Source: an uncultured Clostridia bacterium | GTDB taxonomy: Bacteria > Bacillota > Clostridia > Christensenellales > CAG-314 | Reading direction: 5' to 3' | DNA: 6,590 nucleotides | NCBI GenBank assembly: GCA_934294965.1 | Contig: CAKRAM010000148.1 | Coordinates: 1-6,590, forward strand | Shown: positions 1-4,544 of the stretch, piece by piece | Numbering within the stretch: position 1 is the stretch's first letter | How the letters are laid out: every line of letters begins with the position of its first letter | Translations under genes and position numbers: made by a program | Notes under the pieces: model-generated | Seen by the model: only the letters and a program-made list of their open reading frames with translations | What the model was told of the DNA's origin: nothing | Database searches by the model: none

Positions 1-566
1 AAATTCAAATCTACTTCTACGCCCTTACCGCTCCCACTGCAAAAAGCAGCACGACGGGAACAAACGCTCAAACCGCAGGTTTGACGGTCTGCGTTTCCAA
101 AGCCGTTTCCACCGGTTGGATCACCACAACGGATAAGTCCACCGTAACCACAACTTACGTTATCAACAAACTCGTCAAGGGAGATTGTGTAAAGATTTAT
201 GACTACGAAACCAACACCGTAACCAAGGGCTACGAAAGCATCTTTTCCACTTCAGGCGCGATTACCGCAGTTAAGGAAGACGTTCAAACCGACAGCGAAG
301 GCAAAGCCGTTGCGGTTTACCAAGTAGTGTACTCCACAAAGGATGCAGGCGGCTTCGTTATGGAAGAACCCGTCGTAATCAGGTTGTCCGTAAAACTTCC
401 CACCAAGGAACAAACCAATCCTATGGAAACTTGGAAGATTATCCTTTTCGTTGTCGCAGGTTTGTGCCTTGTTGGAATCATCGTTTTGGTTTTCATCAAA
501 CCGCAACCCAAAAAAGAGGACGAACATCCCGCTTCCGGAGTGAACAACGAATCGGAAAACAAATAA
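1..566 (+). CDS. 3' part of a surface-type protein with one C-terminal membrane span
   Basis: I do not recognise a named family. The reading frame is open from position 3 with no stop before 564-566 (TAA), so the gene begins upstream of the window. The TTG at 81 is an internal leucine codon, not a start. The visible 187 residues are rich in Thr, Val and Ser (for example VTTTYVINK) with alternating hydrophobic residues, as in beta-rich extracellular domains. A single hydrophobic span follows (about 438-497, IILFVVAGLCLVGIIVLVFI), then a short charged tail beginning KPQPKKEDEH. This arrangement suggests the bulk lies outside the cell, with a membrane anchor and a cytoplasmic tail; that orientation is inferred from the Lys-rich stretch after the span. 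No LPXTG sorting signal is visible. It is the last gene of its transcript, since a terminator follows 20 nt later. The exact function is unknown. Confidence 0.75.
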   Translation, partial: IQIYFYALTAPTAKSSTTGTNAQTAGLTVCVSKAVSTGWITTTDKSTVTTTYVINKLVKGDCVKIYDYETNTVTKGYESIFSTSGAITAVKEDVQTDSEGKAVAVYQVVYSTKDAGGFVMEEPVVIRLSVKLPTKEQTNPMETWKIILFVVAGLCLVGIIVLVFIKPQPKKEDEHPASGVNNESENK

Positions 567-586
567 TAACAGCGCTAAGTGTTTTG

Positions 587-618
587 CGGCTGCCGAAAAA
601 TCGGCAGCCGTTTTTTTT
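587..618 (+). terminator. Rho-independent terminator after the membrane-anchored protein gene
   Basis: A perfect 10-bp stem (CGGCTGCCGA at 587-596 with TCGGCAGCCG at 601-610), an AAAA loop and an immediate run of eight T (611-618) form a textbook intrinsic terminator on the + strand. It separates the upstream gene from the NifU-like/GGGtGRT unit. Confidence 0.95.
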
Positions 619-653
619 GTGCCAACGGTCGGTTTGAAAAAAGAGGGCAAAAC

Positions 654-670
654 TTGCAATTTGTTGCAAT
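654..670 (+). repeat. TTGCAAT direct repeat upstream of promoter
   Basis: TTGCAAT occurs at 654-660 and again at 664-670, exactly 10 bp (about one helical turn) apart, ending 18 bp before the likely -35 position of the next promoter. The position and phasing would suit a regulator bound to one face of the DNA. Related TGCAAT words also occur in this AT-rich stretch and in the start of the next gene, so chance is possible. Confidence 0.3.
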
Positions 671-688
671 ATTTTGGGCAAAAAGTCT

Positions 689-717
689 TTGCATATGGAG
701 GCATATCGTGGTATAAT
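689..717 (+). promoter_or_regulatory. Extended -10 promoter for the NifU-like/GGGtGRT unit
   Basis: A perfect -10 hexamer TATAAT (712-717) is preceded by TGG (709-711), giving an extended -10 element. A weak -35 (TTGCAT, 689-694) lies 17 bp upstream. Transcription would start near 724, leaving an untranslated leader of about 32 nt with a GGAGG ribosome binding site at 740-744. Between the -35 and -10 boxes, GCATAT is repeated with a 10-bp period (691-696 and 701-706), and ATATG/CATAT form a short inverted repeat. These could be an operator, but that is inference. Confidence 0.8.
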
Positions 718-756
718 TTATAAGCTATAATTAAAAATTGGAGGAAGTTACATCTT

Positions 757-1449
757 ATGCAATATTCTCACGAAGTTGAACTTATGCAATGTGTGGCGAA
801 AGGTTGCAATCACGGTCCCGCTCCCATCCCCGAAGAAGGCAAATGGGTAAAGGCCTACGACATAAAGGACATCAGTGGTCTTACGCACGGTTGCGGTTGC
901 TGCGCTCCTCAACAAGGCACTTGCAAGCTTACGCTTAATATTAAGGGCGGCGTAATAGAAGAAGCGCTTGTGGAAACCATCGGTTGCTCCGGCATGACTC
1001 ACTCGGCGGCAATGGCTGCGGAAATTTTGCCCGGCAAAACGCTACTCGAAGCGCTCAACACCGACCTTGTGTGCGACGCAATCAACGTTGCCATGCGCGA
1101 ACTGTTTTTGCAAATCGTCTACGGACGCAGCCAATCGGCATTTTCCGATGCAGGTCTACCCGTCGGCGCAGGCTTGGAAGACTTGGGCAAAGGACTTCGC
1201 AGCCAAGTGGGAACAATGTATTCCACAAAGGTCAAAGGCCCCAGATATTTGGAAATGGCAGAAGGCTACGTAACCCGTCTAGCATTGGACGATAACGGCG
1301 AAATCATCGGCTACGAATACGTAAATTTGGGCGTAATGATGAAACTTATCTCCGAAGGCGTAAGCGGCAACGACGCTCTTGCCAAGGCAAAAAAGCACTA
1401 CGGTCGTTTCGAAAACGCCGCAAAATACATCGTTCCGCGTAACGAATAG
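757..1449 (+). CDS. NifU-like iron-sulfur cluster scaffold family protein
   Basis: The 230-residue protein resembles the N-terminal scaffold domain of NifU/IscU, on which Fe-S clusters are assembled in the cytoplasm. Visible landmarks are HGCGCC at 44-49 (matching the first NifU GCG-type cysteine), TCKLTLNI, GCSGMTHSAAMAAE from 76 (second cluster cysteine), then GKTLLEAL. Eight cysteines are present (12, 17, 46, 48, 49, 56, 77, 106). The position where NifU normally has its third ligand (a CS motif about 44 residues after the second) appears to read GRSQSAF, without Cys; C106 may substitute. Residues from about 155 to 228 form a C-terminal extension (YSTKVKGPRYLEMAEGY onward) not found in ordinary IscU. 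The start ATG at 757 has GGAGG 12 nt upstream; Met10 is a less likely alternative. It lies 18 nt before the GGGtGRT gene, a partnership I recall from annotated anaerobe genomes. Family assignment is fairly sure. Acting as a true scaffold for a sulfur donor is inference, since no cysteine desulfurase gene is in the window. Confidence 0.8.
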   Translation: MQYSHEVELMQCVAKGCNHGPAPIPEEGKWVKAYDIKDISGLTHGCGCCAPQQGTCKLTLNIKGGVIEEALVETIGCSGMTHSAAMAAEILPGKTLLEALNTDLVCDAINVAMRELFLQIVYGRSQSAFSDAGLPVGAGLEDLGKGLRSQVGTMYSTKVKGPRYLEMAEGYVTRLALDDNGEIIGYEYVNLGVMMKLISEGVSGNDALAKAKKHYGRFENAAKYIVPRNE

Positions 1450-1450
1450 C

Positions 1451-1461
1451 AAGGAGGAGGT
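1451..1461 (+). promoter_or_regulatory. Very strong ribosome binding site of the GGGtGRT gene
   Basis: AAGGAGGAGGT at 1451-1461 lies just after the stop codon of the NifU-like gene (1447-1449) and 6 nt before the ATG at 1468. It offers two overlapping GGAGG registers, implying efficient independent initiation of the second gene and fixing its start. Confidence 0.85.
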
Positions 1462-1467
1462 AAAACT

Positions 1468-2466
1468 ATGGCTATCACATTTGAAGGATATGAAAGAAGA
1501 ATAGACAAAATCACCGCCGAACTTGCTAAATACGGAATCAAAGATTTGGAAGAAGCACGCCGAATTTGTTTGGATAAGGGCGTAAACGTGGAAGAAATCG
1601 TCAAGGGCGTTCAACCCATCGCGTTCGAAAACGCCGTTTGGGCATACACTTTGGGTTGCGCAATCGCATTCAAAAAGAACGTAAAATCCGCAGCCGAAGC
1701 CAGCGAATGTATCGGTCTGGGCCTTCAAGCGTTCTGCATCCCGGGAAGCGTTGCCGACCAACGCAAAGTCGGTTTGGGACACGGCAACCTTGGCGCAATG
1801 TTGCTCCGCGAAGAAACCGATTGTTTCGCATTCTTGGCAGGTCACGAATCCTTTGCCGCTGCGGAAGGCGCAATCGGCATTGCTCGTAACGCAAACAAAG
1901 CTCGCAAAAAGCCTCTCCGCGTAATTCTGAACGGTTTGGGCAAAGACGCCGCGTACATCATCTCTCGTATCAACGGCTTCACGTACGTTCAAACCAAGTA
2001 CGACTACTACACCGGCGAACTTACGATCGTGCGCGAAGTTCCGTTCTCGGACGGCGAACGCGCTCAAGTGCGTTGCTACGGCGCCGACGACGTCAACGAA
2101 GGCGTTGCAATCATGCGCCACGAAAAAGTTGACGTTTCCATCACCGGCAATAGCACCAATCCCACGCGTTTCCAACACCCCGTTGCAGGCACTTACAAAA
2201 AATGGTGCACCGAAAACGGCAAAAAATATTTCTCGGTGGCTTCCGGCGGCGGCACGGGACGTACTTTGCACCCCGATAACGTTGCGGCAGGTCCCGCTTC
2301 CTACGGCATGACGGACACGATGGGACGTATGCACAGCGACGCGCAATTTGCCGGCAGCAGTTCCGTTCCCGCTCACGTGGAAATGATGGGCTTAATCGGC
2401 ATGGGCAACAACCCGATGGTCGGAGCGACGGTAGCTTGCGCAGTAGCGGTAAGTTTGGCAAAGTAA
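1468..2466 (+). CDS. GGGtGRT family protein of unknown function
   Basis: The 332-residue protein carries the family signature GGGTGRT at residues 260-266, followed by LHPDNVAAGPASYGMTDTMG, which identifies the GGGtGRT family. As far as I know no biochemical role is established. The sequence predicts a soluble alpha/beta protein: a helical N terminus (to about residue 50), then Gly-, Ala- and His-containing segments (GLGHGNLGAML from 102, AGHESFAAAEGAIG from 124), a GNSTNPTRFQHPVAG stretch from 227, and an Ala/Gly-rich C terminus. There is no signal peptide. Eight cysteines (34, 64, 81, 90, 119, 203, 247, 324) and several histidines could bind a metal or cluster. The Gly-rich signature looks like a phosphate- or nucleotide-binding loop, but it is not a Walker A motif. 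It is co-transcribed with the NifU-like gene 18 nt upstream, so it may receive or act on an Fe-S cluster; that is inference. Abundant C-ending codons (AAC, GGC, ATC) and the strong RBS suggest high expression. Family assignment is firm. Confidence 0.9.
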   Translation: MAITFEGYERRIDKITAELAKYGIKDLEEARRICLDKGVNVEEIVKGVQPIAFENAVWAYTLGCAIAFKKNVKSAAEASECIGLGLQAFCIPGSVADQRKVGLGHGNLGAMLLREETDCFAFLAGHESFAAAEGAIGIARNANKARKKPLRVILNGLGKDAAYIISRINGFTYVQTKYDYYTGELTIVREVPFSDGERAQVRCYGADDVNEGVAIMRHEKVDVSITGNSTNPTRFQHPVAGTYKKWCTENGKKYFSVASGGGTGRTLHPDNVAAGPASYGMTDTMGRMHSDAQFAGSSSVPAHVEMMGLIGMGNNPMVGATVACAVAVSLAK

Positions 2467-2529
2467 CAGACGCAACCCAATAGTCACAATTTTGCAAATC
2501 TAGCGTTGTAAACGCAAAACTTAACAATC

Positions 2530-2559
2530 GGCGGCAAACAATTTGTTTGTCGCCTTTTT
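2530..2559 (+). terminator. Rho-independent terminator after the GGGtGRT gene
   Basis: An 11-bp stem (2530-2540 with 2544-2554, containing one G-U pair), an ATT loop and five T residues (2555-2559) form an intrinsic terminator 64 nt after the stop codon. It closes the NifU-like/GGGtGRT unit. A smaller hairpin (GCGTT/AACGC, 2503-2515) precedes it. Confidence 0.85.
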
Positions 2560-2878
2560 GTATGCTCGGCAATTGTTGTCGGAAGTTTTATTTTGCCGTA
2601 AATTTGCCGATTATGCACAAACAATAAGTCGTGCAATTGCCGATTCTTTGTAACTGCGCGCTGCAATTTTTGCAAATACGTAGGTATAATTCGGTAAAGC
2701 GGTTGTATGTCGGCGTTGTCGCTCGTTTTCGATTTTGCAAGTTTCGGAGCAAGCGGACAACGATGAGCGTAACTTTTGTCGGTAAACTTTACGTGTAACC
2801 GTTTTTAATGTTTAGGTATCAAAAATTTACAATTACAATCAAATTTGCTTTGCATTTGCTGTACAATAGTCGTTTTTG
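2560..2878 (+). other. Non-coding stretch with inverted repeats and a promoter-like box
   Basis: No credible gene lies here on either strand. What can be seen: a 10-bp perfect inverted repeat, TCGGCAATTG (2566-2575) and CAATTGCCGA (2634-2643), enclosing a smaller TGCAC/GTGCA hairpin (2614-2618, 2631-2635); TTGCCGATT twice (2604-2612, 2637-2645); a TATAAT box at 2685-2690 with no convincing -35; a bulged hairpin pairing 2714-2723 with 2752-2762; and a T5 run at 2802-2806 after a short CGGT/ACCG pairing. The last three could bound a small RNA of roughly 110-120 nt (about 2695-2806), but the terminator hairpin is weak. The composition is AT-rich, so some of this may be chance. Confidence 0.4.
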
Positions 2879-2892
2879 TGGTAAAATATAAT
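2879..2892 (+). promoter_or_regulatory. Extended -10 promoter for the ECF S component-coaX-uvrB unit
   Basis: TGGTAAAAT (2879-2887) is an extended -10 element resembling the TGGTATAAT of the upstream promoter, and it overlaps a second hexamer TATAAT (2887-2892). No good -35 is present at 17 bp, which extended -10 promoters tolerate. Transcription would begin around 2895-2899, about 190 nt before the first gene of the unit. Confidence 0.65.
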
Positions 2893-3087
2893 AGGATCGT
2901 ATCGGGAATAGCCGAGCGATACTAACAAGTACATTATATATCATTTACCAAAGGCAAAAAGCCTTTTGGGCAATTAGGTCTTTTTGTGGCGGAGTTGCTC
3001 ACGTAAACGATATTCGTACCCGAAATGTGGCTTTGCCTAAATTCAAAACGTATTGCAAAAGCACAGGGACGAAATTGAGGTGAAATT
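2893..3087 (+). promoter_or_regulatory. Structured mRNA leader, candidate cis-regulatory RNA
   Basis: This leader of about 190 nt precedes the vitamin transporter gene and can fold in two exclusive ways. A long-range helix of 17 bp joins 2952-2970 to 3019-3038, in blocks of 7, 3 and 7 pairs, with a bulged AA at 2959-2960, a bulged TGT at 3026-3028 and one G-U pair; ATTTA/TAAAT (2943-2947, 3038-3042) can extend it. The same 5' strand can instead form a local hairpin (CCAAAGGC 2948-2955 with GCC-TTT-T-GG 2961-2969). An independent hairpin, GTATCG/CGATAC, lies at 2899-2904 and 2917-2922. I do not recognise any known riboswitch core (TPP, FMN, cobalamin, folate/THF, SAM, T-box, glycine, lysine). 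A T5 run (2981-2985) lies 11 nt past the local hairpin, too far for a standard terminator. The RBS GAGGTG (3077-3082) is outside the visible helices. A regulatory role is inference. Confidence 0.45.
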
Positions 3088-3765
3088 ATGGTAAACAACA
3101 GTAGGGCAGGCAAGGTTGCCAAGTACGCAATCGTGTTGGCAACGATTTTTGTGGCAATGTTTTTGGACAGGGCAATAAGTTTGGGTTTTCCCGTTTCGGC
3201 GGCGACAATCGTATTGCTTGTCACTTTTTCATTTGCTTTGTTGGAAAACGATTTAGGCTCGGCAATCATTTGTTGTTCGTTGTTCGGTTTGGCATCGTTC
3301 GTAAAGGAATTTATCCCGTTTTTACAATCGTCGGTTGCACTTTTGCCGATATACGTTCGTCCTGTTGTAACGCTGGTTCCTCGTATGACGATGGGACTTG
3401 TGTTGTTTGGCGTGTACAGGCTTATGCTCACGCTTACAAAAAAGATGAGTTCGGCACGCGGACGGCAGGTTTTGAGTATTGTCGTGGCGGTGTTTTTTGC
3501 GCTTGTGACCAACACCGTACTGTTTTTGGGCTTGCTTAACCTGTTCAAAACGGTTTTTAACATCCAACACGATTCGATAATCGCACTCATAAAAACAGGT
3601 TTGGCAATCAACATCCCTGTGGAATACTTGGTATCCATGCTGTTTGTTTCGCCCGTAGTGCTGGGCGTGAGGCGCGGCTTAAAACTTGGCGTCGACGGCA
3701 ACGGAATCAAACAAAATAAGCCTGAAAATCAGGCACAAAACAACGATAACGGAGAAAATCAATAA
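3088..3765 (+). CDS. ECF-type transporter S component, probably pantothenate-specific
   Basis: This 225-residue integral membrane protein has about six hydrophobic spans (roughly residues 11-28, 33-50, 56-72, 85-112, 128-150 and 172-196) and a hydrophilic Asn/Gln-rich tail (from about 204). Two stretches match the S-subunit class of energy-coupling factor vitamin transporters: VPRMTMGLVLFGVYRLM (97-113, usual form PR-hydrophobic-G...YR) and TNTVLFLGLL (141-150, usual form TNT-V-LG). S components bind the vitamin in the membrane and dock on a shared EcfT/EcfA module encoded elsewhere. The substrate cannot be read from the sequence. The next gene is pantothenate kinase, overlapping by one base (TAATG), so pantothenate (PanT type) is the simplest guess. 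The start ATG has GAGGTG 5 nt upstream. A long structured leader precedes it and may regulate it. T-ending codons (TTT, GTT, TTG) are commoner here than in the GGGtGRT gene, consistent with lower expression. Confidence 0.85.
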   Translation: MVNNSRAGKVAKYAIVLATIFVAMFLDRAISLGFPVSAATIVLLVTFSFALLENDLGSAIICCSLFGLASFVKEFIPFLQSSVALLPIYVRPVVTLVPRMTMGLVLFGVYRLMLTLTKKMSSARGRQVLSIVVAVFFALVTNTVLFLGLLNLFKTVFNIQHDSIIALIKTGLAINIPVEYLVSMLFVSPVVLGVRRGLKLGVDGNGIKQNKPENQAQNNDNGENQ

Positions 3766-4538
3766 TGGTAATGGCAATAGATATCGGTAACACCAACGTC
3801 AAAATCGGCTTTTTCGATCAAAAAGGAGATTTGACGGTTTCCTTCAAAATGTCCACCGACATCAAACGTACCTCGGACGAATACATGGCACTTTTGTTGC
3901 AACTTATGCATCACGCCTACATTCACGAAAGTCAAATCGACGGTGCAATAATTTCGTCGGTAATTCCGCAACTGGACTACACATTTTGCAACGTAATCAG
4001 TTATGCGTTCAACGTAAAGCCTCTTATCGTCGGCGTCGGCGTAAAAACCGGTCTGGCAATCAGGTACGATTTTCCTCGCGAACTGGGTAGCGACCGCATA
4101 ATAACCTGCGTCGCGGCGGAAAAGCAGTACGGCGCACCCTTCGTACTGGTGGATTTCGGCACGGCAACCACCTTTAACGTCGTAACCGAAAAAAAAGAAT
4201 TTATCGGCGGCGCAATCACACTGGGACTAAAATCCACAATAGAAAGTTTGTCGCGCTGCACGGCAAAGTTGCCGGGAGTTGAACTGGAAACTCCCAAAAA
4301 GACTATCGCGCAATCCACCTCCAAAGCAATCCAAAGCGGCGTAATTTTCGGAACCGTGGGTCAAGTTAAGTATATGATAGAACGCATCAAGGCGGAAAGT
4401 GGCTTAACTGATGCAAAAGTCATTGCCACAGGCGGTTTGGCAAATATCGTTAACGCCGTCGAGCCTATTTTCGACCACATCGACAGGGAGTTGTCACTAA
4501 AAGGCTTGTACGAAATCTACAAAAACAATCAACAGTAG
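3765..4538 (+). CDS. coaX: Type III pantothenate kinase
   Basis: CoaX phosphorylates pantothenate with ATP to 4'-phosphopantothenate, the first step of coenzyme A synthesis, in the cytoplasm. The 257 residues fit the family length. Motifs of the ASKHA fold are visible: the phosphate-1 loop AIDIGNTNVKIG (4-15), GSDR (108-111, usually GADR, carrying the catalytic Asp110), the phosphate-2 motif DFGTATT (130-136), and GGAITLGL (148-155), where the family usually has GGAI-x-PG, so Leu153 replaces the common Pro. ATGGLA (221-226) is the adenosine-side motif. The start at 3765 overlaps the stop of the transporter gene (TAATG), with GGAG 10 nt upstream; ATG 3771 (MAIDIGNT) is possible, but its spacing is poorer. 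Type III enzymes need a monovalent cation and, unlike type I enzymes, are not inhibited by CoA, so control may lie at uptake or in the leader. Identity is secure. Confidence 0.96.
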   Translation: MVMAIDIGNTNVKIGFFDQKGDLTVSFKMSTDIKRTSDEYMALLLQLMHHAYIHESQIDGAIISSVIPQLDYTFCNVISYAFNVKPLIVGVGVKTGLAIRYDFPRELGSDRIITCVAAEKQYGAPFVLVDFGTATTFNVVTEKKEFIGGAITLGLKSTIESLSRCTAKLPGVELETPKKTIAQSTSKAIQSGVIFGTVGQVKYMIERIKAESGLTDAKVIATGGLANIVNAVEPIFDHIDRELSLKGLYEIYKNNQQ

Positions 4539-4544
4539 CCCGAT

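Noticed and set aside
81..566. TTG at 81 as the start of a 161-residue gene
   Set aside because: The same frame is open without a stop back to position 3 and encodes protein of the same character, with no ribosome binding site before 81. It is better read as the 3' end of a gene that starts outside the window.
754..790. CTTATGCAAT repeated at 754-763 and 781-790
   Set aside because: The second copy lies in coding sequence (Leu-Met-Gln codons). Two copies 27 bp apart are probably chance and do not support a second start at Met10, which lacks its own RBS.
1279..2376. 365-residue open frame on the - strand
   Set aside because: It lies antisense to the NifU-like and GGGtGRT genes, which carry clear family motifs and strong ribosome binding sites. 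Its residue pattern (many Phe, Val, Cys, Asn) is what the complement of the coding strand yields.
2948..2985. Local hairpin plus T5 run in the leader as a transcription attenuator
   Set aside because: The T run starts 11 nt after the hairpin instead of directly at its base, so it does not meet the intrinsic terminator pattern. The hairpin is kept only as an alternative fold.
2893..3060. Leader as a known housekeeping RNA (6S, SRP, tmRNA, RNase P)
   Set aside because: The conserved sequence cores I know for SRP RNA, tmRNA and RNase P are absent, and although the rod-like helix recalls 6S RNA, I could not match a 6S sequence core. The position directly before a coding gene also favours a leader.
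2934..3710. 258-residue open frame on the - strand, rich in Thr, Asn and Lys
   Set aside because: It mirrors the ECF S component. Complements of hydrophobic codons give Asn/Lys/Thr-rich pseudo-proteins. No promoter or RBS with proper spacing was found for it.
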